From DAIDAN01 sp049303335 (GTDB lineage Archaea > Aenigmatarchaeota > Aenigmatarchaeia > Aenigmatarchaeales > DAIDAN01): 28,154 bases of DNA. The stretch lies in the NCBI GenBank assembly GCA_049303335.1, contig JBAQNA010000018.1, forward strand, positions 1-28,154, in the 5' to 3' direction. The notes beneath the pieces were generated by a model. The model saw only the letters and a program-made list of their open reading frames with translations, did no database searches and had not been told where the DNA came from. A program made the translations under genes and the position numbers. Positions 14,970 through 22,279 of the stretch are shown in pieces (position 1 is the stretch's first letter; each line of letters begins with the position of its first letter).

Positions 14970-15292
14970 TGAAAAAATATCTTTTTGAAAAGGGAATAGT
15001 AAAGATAGTTCTGGAGATTGGAAACAGCGGCGAGCATGTGTCCAAAATATCCCATAACGTGTACATGACATTCTCACACTGCTTTGAAATAATAAAGCTC
15101 CTTGAGAAGGAAAACATAGTGAAGACATACAAGATAGGGAGATGCAGGCATGTAAGCTTCACAAGGAAGGGATGGAAGTTCTACAGGATGCTCTACGACA
15201 TTATTATTTTGGTGTACGGAAACACCTATGTCTTCAGAAGGGAGAAATGCAGGAGAAAATATATGATGTACACGGACATCTCAAGGTTATGA
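14966..15292 (+). CDS. Winged-helix protein coupled to the transposase gene
   Basis: Encodes 108 residues. The N-terminal 75 residues have the winged-helix order: helix, turn (HVSKISHNVYMTFSHCFEIIKLL), recognition helix, and a wing KTYKIGRCRHVSFTRKGWKF, similar to MarR/ArsR-like or PadR-like archaeal regulators. The C-terminal part is aromatic and basic (REKCRRKYMMY). Its ATG overlaps the transposase stop (ATGA), so three proteins come from one translationally coupled unit. It could be a regulator or an accessory DNA-binding subunit of the transposition complex. Family assignment is by pattern only. Confidence 0.7.
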   Translation: MMKKYLFEKGIVKIVLEIGNSGEHVSKISHNVYMTFSHCFEIIKLLEKENIVKTYKIGRCRHVSFTRKGWKFYRMLYDIIILVYGNTYVFRREKCRRKYMMYTDISRL

Positions 15293-15447
15293 TGCAATGA
15301 CAATTGTAAGGTATTTAAGTGTTGGAAGATAACTAAATTTGTATAATTTTATATACCAGCTTTTTAATTAAATATTAAAAAATGATAGCTTAATTAACAA
15401 GTTCACACAATAATATATGAGGGGTTGTTGTGAAAAGGTGTTGTTGT
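15293..15447 (+). promoter_or_regulatory. AT-rich promoter region of the right-end cargo genes
   Basis: TATA-like stretches occur at about 15341-15358 (TATAATTTTATATACC) and 15411-15419. Two identical palindromes TTAATTAA lie at 15364-15371 and 15390-15397, downstream of the first TATA element, and may be an operator pair. GGTG at 15437-15440 is the binding site for the ATG at 15448. Confidence 0.4.
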
Positions 15448-15678
15448 ATGTCTGAAAATGAGGTAACTTTTATAACTGATTTTGAGTTACAAGAAGACTT
15501 GATGGAAGCCATAAAAAATAACAAAGATATAATTTTTGATGACTTAAACATCAAAAAACAGATAGAAAAAATACAAGTTGGGACTTTGTTAGAAGTGGAA
15601 AAAAAGATTGGTTCTTCGACAACTATACTTTCTGTCAAGGAAGTTAATGAGGAACTGCTTTCTTCCGCTTTCGTTTAG
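15448..15678 (+). CDS. Small acidic protein of unknown function (transposon cargo)
   Basis: Encodes 76 residues, starting MSENEVTFITDFELQEDLME. It is acidic, predicted mixed helix and strand, with no membrane segment. A GTG at 15430 is in frame, but GGTG at 15437-15440 places the start at ATG 15448. It ends 10 bases before the next gene, whose binding site (GAGGT) overlaps the gap, so the two form a unit. Small acidic protein followed by a larger partner is the layout of many toxin-antitoxin or immunity pairs, but no motif confirms that. Confidence 0.6.
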   Translation: MSENEVTFITDFELQEDLMEAIKNNKDIIFDDLNIKKQIEKIQVGTLLEVEKKIGSSTTILSVKEVNEELLSSAFV

Positions 15679-15688
15679 AGGTAATTCT

Positions 15689-16195
15689 ATGGTTAGTGTC
15701 TCGTATTCTCATAGACTTGTCGCTGACGCTGATTTTATGAAATGGCTTCATAGTCAGTCTAATAGAAATACCATTCTATCTCATCTTATGCACATAAAAA
15801 GTTCTTCACAAGATTATAAAAAAGAGCATAATGTCATATTATCTTCTGAGGCAAGCAACTGTAGCGGCGTATTAAAATCTGATAAGGAGAAGTATCTAGG
15901 AGCTGCCTTTAAGCCAACAGATGACCCTAAGTTTCTCAGCATACATCCATTGCAAACCACAAAAAATATCATTTACGCTATTGATTTGGCAAACGGCTTT
16001 CCATATAAATGTTACATACTGACTGCACCAGACAAAGAAGAAGGATACAAAAATAATAAACATTACAGAGGCATAAGCTCGGTAGAAGCAATTTCTGGTG
16101 AAAGAGCTATAGAAGTTATTTGCGGATTTTTCTCAGCATTTAAAGCAGCACGTGATATAGCGAGGATGGAAATCCCAGTTCATTCTACATCTTAA
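15689..16195 (+). CDS. Unrecognised 168-residue protein (transposon cargo)
   Basis: Encodes 168 residues. The start ATG follows AGAGGTAATTCT, a clear binding site just past the previous gene's stop; upstream in-frame codons overlap that gene and are rejected. The N-terminal half has SYSHRLVADADFMKWLHSQS and the C-terminal half NIIYAIDLANGFPYKCYILTAP and SSVEAISGERAIEVICGFFS. There are no membrane segments and no catalytic motif I can name. It ends three bases before the inner repeat of the right transposon end, so it is the last cargo gene. It may act with the small acidic protein upstream as an addiction or defence pair, which is a guess. Confidence 0.6.
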   Translation: MVSVSYSHRLVADADFMKWLHSQSNRNTILSHLMHIKSSSQDYKKEHNVILSSEASNCSGVLKSDKEKYLGAAFKPTDDPKFLSIHPLQTTKNIIYAIDLANGFPYKCYILTAPDKEEGYKNNKHYRGISSVEAISGERAIEVICGFFSAFKAARDIARMEIPVHSTS

Positions 16196-16198
16196 ATT

Positions 16199-16259
16199 AC
16201 CACCCGAATTGAACAGCAGGCAGAAAAATCGCTAAAACACCCGACTTTTGAACATAACC
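16199..16259 (-). repeat. Right transposon end with two terminal motifs
   Basis: Read on the minus strand, the end starts GGTTATGTTCAAAAGTCGGG at 16259. A second unit, TGTTCAATTCGGGTGGT, lies at 16215-16199 and closely matches the left-end unit at 10187-10203 (extended, 17 of 20 bases). The ends are therefore inverted copies with more than one motif each. Confidence 0.75.
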
Positions 16260-16267
16260 AACGTATG
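16260..16267. repeat. Target-site duplication, right copy
   Basis: AACGTATG follows the right transposon end directly and is identical to 10146-10153. Joining the flanks at one copy reconstructs the empty site. Confidence 0.85.
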
Positions 16268-16580
16268 AAATATTTTATGCGGAATTTTCCCGAAAAATTT
16301 GCAAATATTCTGATTTTTTCCAGAAAAAATAAAGTCCCAAGAATTATTGCAGAAATGAAATAGGAAACCGTAGGTTTCCTCTAACCTTCTCTTTAGAGCG
16401 GCTCGCTCCCTCCGCAAGTCTCTGTGACTTGCGGTATCCCCGCGAGACCGCGCAAGTATTCCCGCTCGCTTAAAATAAGAAATGGAAATATTTTAATAAA
16501 TATTCCAGCACATTATTTTGGATATATCTTTGGAGTGTTTGTACCGATTATTATAGAAAGATTGAAGAGATAAGTTCTTA
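16268..16580. other. Non-coding region with a cluster of short hairpins
   Basis: This belonged to the same intergenic region as 9742-10153 before the insertion. Hairpins are AGGAAACC/GGTTTCCT (16362-16380, loop GTA), a 5-bp stem GAGCG/CGCTC with loop GCT (starting near 16396), CCGCAAGTC/GACTTGCGG (16412-16434, loop TCTGT), and CGCG/CGCG with loop AGAC just after. Bases 16380-16480 are GC-rich against AT-rich flanks, which suggests a structured RNA. A 32-codon frame (ATG 16265 to TAG 16363) starts in the target duplication but has no other support. Beyond 16480 nothing is seen except AT-rich sequence. Confidence 0.45.
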
Positions 16581-17039
16581 TTATCCAACCCTTACTTCAT
16601 CCCCGACTTTTATCCCGTTGTTCCTTACAAATCCCGCGTTTGCCTCTACCGTGTATTTTGCCGGCGCGATGGAAGAATAAATCTCGCAGTTGCTTGTGCA
16701 CGGCTTCGCATCCTCAACGATATTCACAATCGTAAAGTTCTCTGAGATAAAAATCATATCAAGCGGCATAAGCGTGTTCTTCATCCAGAACTTCAGAATC
16801 TGCTGCTGCGAAAAGACAAAAAGCATTCCGGAATCAAGAAACATCTTCTGCCTGAACATCAGCCCGCGGCCGAGCATATAAGGCGTGTCCGCGACCTCCG
16901 CTTTCAGCGAAACTCCGCTGTTCGGGAACTTGACTGAAACGTTTTTCGCGGAAGACATACTGCCGATTGCAAGAAGAAGTATTACCGCAACTGCGGCAAT
17001 AGCAAGTTCGTATCCTGTTTTGCTGTTATTTGTTTTCAT
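16581..17039 (-). CDS. DUF192 family secreted or anchored protein
   Basis: Encodes 152 residues. A hydrophobic segment (about 10-30) is a signal or anchor. The domain (about 33-150) has the DUF192 pattern: RGLMFRQKMFLDSGMLFVF, FWMKNTLMPLDMIFI, PCTSNCEIYSSIAPAKYTVEANAGF, and GIKVGDEV near the end. The family is widespread and extracytoplasmic in most organisms, with no agreed biochemical role. Its ATG lies inside the last codons of the large surface-protein gene (14 bases overlap), so it is the downstream member of that operon and probably works outside the membrane. Confidence 0.88.
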   Translation of the reverse strand: MKTNNSKTGYELAIAAVAVILLLAIGSMSSAKNVSVKFPNSGVSLKAEVADTPYMLGRGLMFRQKMFLDSGMLFVFSQQQILKFWMKNTLMPLDMIFISENFTIVNIVEDAKPCTSNCEIYSSIAPAKYTVEANAGFVRNNGIKVGDEVRVG

Positions 17040-19170
17040 CTCTACCCTCTTTGATTTTTTTCTTTCTTGAAACGTAAATTAAAAAGCATATTATAATTAT
17101 TATCACAAGAGCGCCTATAAAAACCGGCGCTGTGCTGCCTGTTTTTTCATTTTCCCCTGCATCCGCTTTCGCCTGACTGCCGCCTGTTTCGTTTGCTTGA
17201 GGCTGCCGCGTTGCCGTCTTTTCGCCTGTTATCGCAAAGTATGAGAAACCGGGAGTGTCTGACCTGAAGTAGAATTTCTCGGAATCCTCGCCCGTTTTCG
17301 ACGTCGGGAGTTTTGTCCAGTTTCCGGATAGCCTGTTCAGCGCCACTGTTGAAACGTTTATGCCGCCGTCCGAAACCCATTTTTTGTCTGCAAAAAATTC
17401 TATAACCGTATTGTTCCCGAGACTGACATTTGTTTTTTCAATGCTGAAATATTGAAATACCTCGCCTTCCGGCTTTTGTGTGCTCGGCGCAGACGCGGCG
17501 CGCATTTCGACCTTTGCGTTTGTTGACGCTTCCGACGGGAAGAATGTGATTTCCTTTATCGGAAGCGATGAGTTTGTTATATTTATATTCTGCTGGGAGT
17601 TTGCCTGAACCGAAGAGATTGAAACTGTCGTGCTCTCGCCGGTTGAAGATACCTTTACGACCGGTTCTGCAGCAGCCGTTGCCAATGCGTTCGTAGAAAC
17701 TCCGGAAGAGCTGCCGCCGCCGCTGCCGGAAGAACTCGAACCTGACGAGCACGATTGCGTTTCGGTTGAAGCTTGGCAAGCATAGTTTGTGGCTGCGCTG
17801 CAGCCGTATGTTATTCTCGACTGCGAGCTTCCGGAGCAGGAAGACCAGCCGCCTGCTGCTGGACATGATGCCGGGCAAATTCCGAGATAGTATGTTGCCG
17901 AACTTGTCGTATAATTGTCATCCCCGAAAAATTGGGAAGTTATGTTGTAGACGGACGAGGCGTTAAGGTTTGAAGTGTTCGTATAATTTTCGACGGAGCC
18001 TGTTGCTCTGGCTATCGTCTGATATGCTCCCGAAAAGTTCGCGAATATTGTTATGTTCTTTCCCGTTACGTTTGTTGAAGCGGTTATGTTCACAATCTGG
18101 CCTGATGTGTATGTCCTGTTTCCTTCCGTGCTGTTCATGAAAAGCCTTGAAAGCGAAGCCGCCTGAACTATTGAATATGAGAAATTCTGCGATGAGTTCC
18201 AGTTGTTCATGCTGTCGTTCGCGAGCCAGCGGTACGTGTAGTTTCCTACGGAAAGATTCGAAAGGATGTAATAATATTCTTTCGTTGAGTTGTACGAGCC
18301 GCTTCCGGAAAAGGTTGGAACTGTATAATTTGTAATATTTACCGTATCGTTCCATTCCAAAATGACTGAAGAGATATTTGTCTCGTCATTCCATGTGATG
18401 TTGAACTGGTAATTCATTCCATAAGGCGCAGACGAGTTCGGAGATGTTTTATTGTTCGAGTATGATGGGGAAGCGTTGTCTATCGTTATGAATCTTGCGG
18501 CCGTCTGCGACGTGAAGTTCTGCGTCCGGTTGTAAAATGCGGTTATGTTGAAAACCGTTCCTGCTGTTCCCGTATAGCTTGTTGTGTTGTAAACTGGCGG
18601 CAGAGTGTTGTTGATTAGCGCGCTGCTGTTGTAAAGTGAAATATTCCCTTCGCCCGCGGACGTTGCCATTATGTTGACAAAATCGCCGGAGGCTATCGTT
18701 AAGTTTCCTGCCAAACTGTTCAAAAGAATCGTAACATTCGGCGCCGCGCGCTCTACCGAATAATTCCACGAATCGCTAGAATTCCATTTTCCGGAAGTGT
18801 CGTTTGCTAACCACCTGAAGGAATAATTTCCCGCGGCCAAGTCCGCCATGTTCGCCGCAAAAACGCTCCCGTAATTCGTAACAGTTTTGTTTTTGTAGCT
18901 GTAGTTTGAAGTAAAGTTCCATTCAAACACAACTTCGTCCACGGAAACGTCATCAGTCCACGTTATGTTGAAAGAATAGTTTCCGTTTTTGATGTAGTTT
19001 GCCGATGAGTTTGGTGTTGATACATTGGCCGACCACTGCGGCGAATAAGCGTCGGAAAAAATTCGCGCGTCAGAGGCGATAAAATATTTCTGCGCTCCGG
19101 AAACGCCCGTGCCGTTCACGTAAATGTTCCATGTCCCGCTGTTCGCATTTCTCAAGAAGATATGCTCCAC
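17026..19170 (-). CDS. C-terminal part of the subtilase-linked surface protein, after an in-frame TAG
   Basis: The frame is open from just after TAG 19257-19255 down to TAA at 17026; the first possible start is a GTG at 19170 (714 residues). It is not an independent gene by appearance. Its first residues (GTWNIYVNGTG ... QKYFI) are the second half of the beta domain that follows the subtilase. Next come Ig-like repeats with a recurring pattern (SPNSSAPY ... FNITWND ... VILEWN ... YRWLANDS), many glycosylation sequons, a Cys/Ser-rich segment resembling a thrombospondin type 1 motif (GGWSSCSG), a Ser/Gly linker and a PGF-pre-PGF-like domain (about 550-660). A transmembrane helix (APVFIGALVIIIIICFLIYV) and basic tail end it. 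It is exposed on the cell surface. Confidence 0.7.
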   Translation of the reverse strand: MEHIFLRNANSGTWNIYVNGTGVSGAQKYFIASDARIFSDAYSPQWSANVSTPNSSANYIKNGNYSFNITWTDDVSVDEVVFEWNFTSNYSYKNKTVTNYGSVFAANMADLAAGNYSFRWLANDTSGKWNSSDSWNYSVERAAPNVTILLNSLAGNLTIASGDFVNIMATSAGEGNISLYNSSALINNTLPPVYNTTSYTGTAGTVFNITAFYNRTQNFTSQTAARFITIDNASPSYSNNKTSPNSSAPYGMNYQFNITWNDETNISSVILEWNDTVNITNYTVPTFSGSGSYNSTKEYYYILSNLSVGNYTYRWLANDSMNNWNSSQNFSYSIVQAASLSRLFMNSTEGNRTYTSGQIVNITASTNVTGKNITIFANFSGAYQTIARATGSVENYTNTSNLNASSVYNITSQFFGDDNYTTSSATYYLGICPASCPAAGGWSSCSGSSQSRITYGCSAATNYACQASTETQSCSSGSSSSGSGGGSSSGVSTNALATAAAEPVVKVSSTGESTTVSISSVQANSQQNINITNSSLPIKEITFFPSEASTNAKVEMRAASAPSTQKPEGEVFQYFSIEKTNVSLGNNTVIEFFADKKWVSDGGINVSTVALNRLSGNWTKLPTSKTGEDSEKFYFRSDTPGFSYFAITGEKTATRQPQANETGGSQAKADAGENEKTGSTAPVFIGALVIIIIICFLIYVSRKKKIKEGRDENK

Positions 19171-19254
19171 GGTATCGTTCCTGTCAGCCCCGGCCGTAAA
19201 ATTGTCTGTCCCGTTACCGACAATCAGGTCAAGGTTGTTGTAAGTCGTGCTGTT

Positions 19255-20619
19255 CTATCCCCAAACCAGCGCGATGGAAGCGTTTGAATTCGTGACATTG
19301 AAATAAACCAGTTTTTGCTGGCCTTGCGTTATTGAATCGTTCGACGTAAAATTTACTGTCTGCAATGCCTTGTAAACATCCAGCCTGCCGGAGCCGTAAT
19401 AGTTGTTCCTGTAAGGCGCGCCGTTCTTTACAAAACCTTCGGCTTCCATTCCGCTCGTATTCGCCGCCGCAAGCAGAATCGCCTTCACCCTTTCCGGCTC
19501 CGGAAAATATCCGAACGTCTTGTTGTATTGCTCCATCACAAGCGCGGCCGCGCCGCTGACGAACGGCGCTGACATTGAGGTGCCGCTTCCATCAGCGTAG
19601 TCCCCATTATTATATGTAGAAGTTATTACCGAGCCTGGAGCAGCCAAATCGGGTTTTGTCCTGTTGTCATTCGTTGCGCCGCGGCTGCTGAAATAAGTTG
19701 CATTGTCGGCGGTTCCGGAAAGTGCGGAGCTGTCGTTCACGGAGCCGACCGCAAGAGCGCGTTTTGCGCAAGCAGGACTTGATATTGTATTGCTGTTCGG
19801 TCCGGTATTACCTGCTGAAATAACTACGAGAACTCCCTGCTCGGTTGCATTGTCGACAGCCATTACAATAGCGTCAGAGCATCCGTTTTCACTATCCCCC
19901 AAACTCATTGAAATTATTTTTGCGCTATTGTTCAGAGACCATTCTATTCCACCCAATATTGCGGATTCGGGACAAGTTCCCGATGCGCCGCAGACTTTTC
20001 CCGCAAAAATAGAAGCGTTAGCTGCTACACCTCTTCCATTAGCTCCGCCTTTTCCCGCGGCTATTCCCGCAACATGCGTGCCGTGCCCGTTGTCATCATT
20101 TGCGTTTGTGTCGCCATTATAAAAATCGTATTGCAGGATAATCCTGTTCGGGCTCTGGAATTCCGCGTGATTGTAAATTCCCGTGTCAAGAATCGAGATG
20201 TTTATGTTCGTGCCGTTTATCCCGAAATCCGAGGCAGCCGAATCAGCCCTTATCAATGGTATTGCCTGCAATCTCTGTATATAAAATATTTTTTCTTTTT
20301 CTATCTTCTCGACAGAGCCGAGCCTTGCAATCTGCTCCAGCCTGCTTGCGGGAACGCTCATAGAAACCGCGGAAATTATCGAGAACTTTTTCCTGACCGC
20401 CCCGAACTTTTCGAGATTTTTGTCGGAAGTCGTCACGATAACATCCACGCTCTTTTCCGGCGCGGACATTATTGAGAAGCCCTTGTTTTGGCTGTCTACC
20501 GTTTTTCTCAAGTCGTCATCCAGCTTGTCCTTCCATTTCTCGTCGGGCTTCGCATATGAGAAGCTTACAAGAGCCAGAACGAGAATAATCGTAATTGAGG
20601 CGAAAAATAATTTTTTCAT
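19255..20619 (-). CDS. Secreted subtilisin-like serine protease (N-terminal part, ends at an in-frame TAG)
   Basis: Encodes 454 residues before the TAG. A signal peptide (1-23, ending FSYA) and an I9-like propeptide (about 50-115) precede the S8 protease domain. Catalytic residues are D145 (SILDTGI), H179 (NGHGTHVAG) and S348 (GTSMSAP), with the oxyanion asparagine N271 (SAGNTGPNS), all intact. After the protease the frame begins a C-terminal beta domain (KLVYFNVTNSNASIALVWG) and hits TAG at 19257-19255. Translation of the same frame resumes the expected domain (NSTTYNNLDLIVGNGTDN), so protease and 17026-19170 were one gene of about 1197 codons. The protease itself could still fold and be active, but would be released instead of anchored. 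Confidence 0.88.
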   Translation of the reverse strand: MKKLFFASITIILVLALVSFSYAKPDEKWKDKLDDDLRKTVDSQNKGFSIMSAPEKSVDVIVTTSDKNLEKFGAVRKKFSIISAVSMSVPASRLEQIARLGSVEKIEKEKIFYIQRLQAIPLIRADSAASDFGINGTNINISILDTGIYNHAEFQSPNRIILQYDFYNGDTNANDDNGHGTHVAGIAAGKGGANGRGVAANASIFAGKVCGASGTCPESAILGGIEWSLNNSAKIISMSLGDSENGCSDAIVMAVDNATEQGVLVVISAGNTGPNSNTISSPACAKRALAVGSVNDSSALSGTADNATYFSSRGATNDNRTKPDLAAPGSVITSTYNNGDYADGSGTSMSAPFVSGAAALVMEQYNKTFGYFPEPERVKAILLAAANTSGMEAEGFVKNGAPYRNNYYGSGRLDVYKALQTVNFTSNDSITQGQQKLVYFNVTNSNASIALVWG

Positions 20620-20680
20620 AAGACTGTATCACGCTTCTTTCATATAAGTTTTTGGAAATGAATAAACGAACCCGCTATTT

Positions 20681-20796
20681 CGGCGAAAACGCCGCATATC
20701 ATCAGAACTAATAATATAACCGCGAATGGGAATAAGTAAAATTATAGCGGGAGCAACAGGCTTAAATGCTTTAACAACCAGTAAATAGTATAAAAT
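20681..20796 (+). promoter_or_regulatory. Short hairpin and TATA-like box before the 104-residue gene
   Basis: The stem CGGCG/CGCCG with loop AAAA lies at 20681-20694, between the divergent protease and hypothetical genes. AGTATAAAATAATT, starting near 20786, is the probable TATA element for the plus-strand gene. GTGAT just before the ATG at 20819 is its binding site. Confidence 0.4.
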
Positions 20797-20818
20797 AATT
20801 AAACAAAAGTGTGATAAA

Positions 20819-21133
20819 ATGGATAAAATGAAAGCCGGGGAAATAAAAATAGATATAGAAGAAATAGGGACGGAAGGAAAACTCTCTCATATTGTTCCTT
20901 ACGATTCGGTTAAGAGATATTTCGACACTATTGCAAAAGAAGGGACAGGCACGCCAGATCCTTATAAAATCAATGAAGATAAAACATTGTCTGGAAGCGA
21001 GTTCAGTGGATTTTTATCTCAAATAGGTATTTTGGGTAACCGTGAAGAAATGCTTGGACTTATGAGTAAAGTCACGCAAACATTTACTAATCCCGAGAAA
21101 AATACTTATCACTTAAAATTGACATCAATATAA
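20819..21133 (+). CDS. Hypothetical protein, 104 residues
   Basis: Encodes 104 residues, mostly polar, no signal or membrane segment. It starts MDKMKAGEIKIDIEEIG and contains a helical segment SEFSGFLSQIGILGNREEMLGLMSKV. GTGATAAA before the ATG supports the start. The gene is AT-rich and stands alone with its own promoter, just before the S6e promoter. No family is recognised. It is one of several AT-rich small genes scattered among the translation genes of this window. Confidence 0.6.
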   Translation: MDKMKAGEIKIDIEEIGTEGKLSHIVPYDSVKRYFDTIAKEGTGTPDPYKINEDKTLSGSEFSGFLSQIGILGNREEMLGLMSKVTQTFTNPEKNTYHLKLTSI

Positions 21134-21182
21134 TAATTTTTCGGTCTTTTCTTGATTATTTCTTCAGCGGCCGGCTTTGCAG

Positions 21183-21194
21183 CTTTAAATACTT
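21183..21194 (+). promoter_or_regulatory. TATA-like box of the S6e gene
   Basis: CTTTAAATACTT lies about 75 bases before the S6e start codon, allowing a leader of roughly 50 bases with a strong GGAGGT binding site (21250-21255). Confidence 0.45.
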
Positions 21195-21263
21195 TTATTC
21201 AAAAGACTTACTTGCCCGGTTATGAACCGTATTAGCGGGAATATGCTGGGGAGGTAGTTGATT

Positions 21264-21671
21264 ATGGCAGTAAAAATCGTGATTTCAGAGCCGAAGACGA
21301 GAAAAGCTTGGCAGGTTGAGAAGGAAGTGCCAACGCTTCAGGGAATGAAAATCGGCGAAAGGTTTGACGGCTCGGTTATCGGACTTTCAGGATTCAATCT
21401 TCAGATAACGGGAGGCTCCGACAAGGAGGGCTTCCCGATGCGCCCCGACATGGTTGGCGCAATGCGAAAGAAGCTTCTTCTTACGTCCGGCCCGGGCTAC
21501 GTTCCGGAGAAAAAAGGAATAAAGAGAAGAAAATACGTGCGCGGCAACATGATTTCCGAGGCGACTGCGCAGATAAACTGCAAGATTGTCGAGGGTGCGG
21601 GAAACGTCGGCGAGATTCTCGGAATAAAGCCGAAGGAGAAGGCGGAGAAGCCGAAAGAAGAAAAGAAGTAA
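21264..21671 (+). CDS. rps6e: 30S ribosomal protein S6e
   Basis: Encodes 135 residues, near the archaeal S6e length. Conserved parts are VKIVISEPKTRKAWQVE, the MKIGERFDGSVIGLSGFNLQITGGSD segment, then GFPMRPDM and KKLLLTSGPGYVP followed by a basic stretch (KGIKRRKYVRGN) and ISEATAQINCKIVE. The tail is Lys/Glu-rich. It is a small-subunit ribosomal protein shared by archaea and eukaryotes. The start ATG follows GGGGAGGT with good spacing; a TTG six bases upstream is rejected. In many archaea this gene sits next to aIF2 gamma, as here, although a foreign-looking gene separates them. Confidence 0.95.
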   Translation: MAVKIVISEPKTRKAWQVEKEVPTLQGMKIGERFDGSVIGLSGFNLQITGGSDKEGFPMRPDMVGAMRKKLLLTSGPGYVPEKKGIKRRKYVRGNMISEATAQINCKIVEGAGNVGEILGIKPKEKAEKPKEEKK

Positions 21672-21703
21672 GAAGCTAAAAAGAAAGGGGAGAAGTGATC
21701 ATT

Positions 21704-22219
21704 TTGTTAGATAAAAAATCTAAATCAGAAGAAGAGTTGTTGCTTCAAGAATTTGCTATAAAGTTTTCTGAATTTTTAAAACAAAACGGAAGCTATTCTT
21801 TATTTGTAGAAAATGCAGAAACATCCAAATTCAATTCATTGCTTCAGATTAGAGAAAAAAGTTGGGAAGATTTTCAGAAGATGACGAATATAGATATTCA
21901 TTATGAGTTTCAAAACAGCAAAGACTACTTGAAAATTCATTTGGAAGCGAATAAAGAAAATCTTATAGACGTTAAAAGAAGACATGAATTGTATGAAGAA
22001 CTTCAAAGAAAAATGAAAGAAAATAAATTTATAAAAGATAAGTACGGATTAAGGCTTTCAAATTTATTGAACGATAATAGAAGTTGTAATCAACTGTGTA
22101 AATTCTTAAAAATTAAGATAGACAAAAACAATATAGATGAAACATGTAAAAATATTATCACATTGAACGGACGGATATCTGAGATTTTTAGTAATGTTGT
22201 TAAAAACTATATAGTATAA
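21704..22219 (+). CDS. Hypothetical AT-rich gene between S6e and aIF2 gamma
   Basis: Encodes about 171 residues. The start is probably TTG at 21704: GTGATC followed by three bases mirrors the site before other starts here (GTGATT, three bases, ATG). A GTG at 21695 is the alternative. The protein is charged and helical, with EELLLQEFAIKFSEFLKQNG at the start and a central DYLKIHLEANKENLIDVKRR. It has no membrane segment and no motif I can name. It is strongly AT-rich and splits a conserved ribosomal-translation gene pair, which suggests later insertion. Function unknown. Confidence 0.6.
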   Translation: MLDKKSKSEEELLLQEFAIKFSEFLKQNGSYSLFVENAETSKFNSLLQIREKSWEDFQKMTNIDIHYEFQNSKDYLKIHLEANKENLIDVKRRHELYEELQRKMKENKFIKDKYGLRLSNLLNDNRSCNQLCKFLKIKIDKNNIDETCKNIITLNGRISEIFSNVVKNYIV

Positions 22220-22279
22220 ATTGTTTCTCTCCTCCAAACCTATTTAAGCCTTCCAGAAATAATTAAGATACTGATAGTT

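Larger units (their letters stand above)
10154..16259. mobile_element. 6.1 kb IS6/IS240-type transposon carrying restriction-modification and regulatory cargo
   Basis: The element is delimited by inverted ends. The left end reads GGTTGTGTTCAG and the right end, on the minus strand, GGTTATGTTCAA. Over the first 23 bases, 17 match, including a shared GGGTGT. Both ends are flanked by the direct repeat AACGTATG. The ends resemble IS6-family termini (GGTTCTGTTGCAAA type), and the element encodes an IS6/IS240-like DDE transposase (14130-14969). Contents left to right are: a single-chain R-M enzyme, a winged-helix protein and an AbrB-like protein (all minus), then a DEDDy exonuclease, the transposase, a winged-helix protein and two unknown proteins (all plus). 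IS6 elements are normally under 1 kb with only a transposase gene, so this size and content in one copy are unusual. Confidence 0.85.

Noticed and set aside
19255..19257. TAG reassigned to an amino acid throughout the genome
   Set aside because: At least five other genes in the window end naturally at TAG with no sensible continuation, and no pyl genes are present here.
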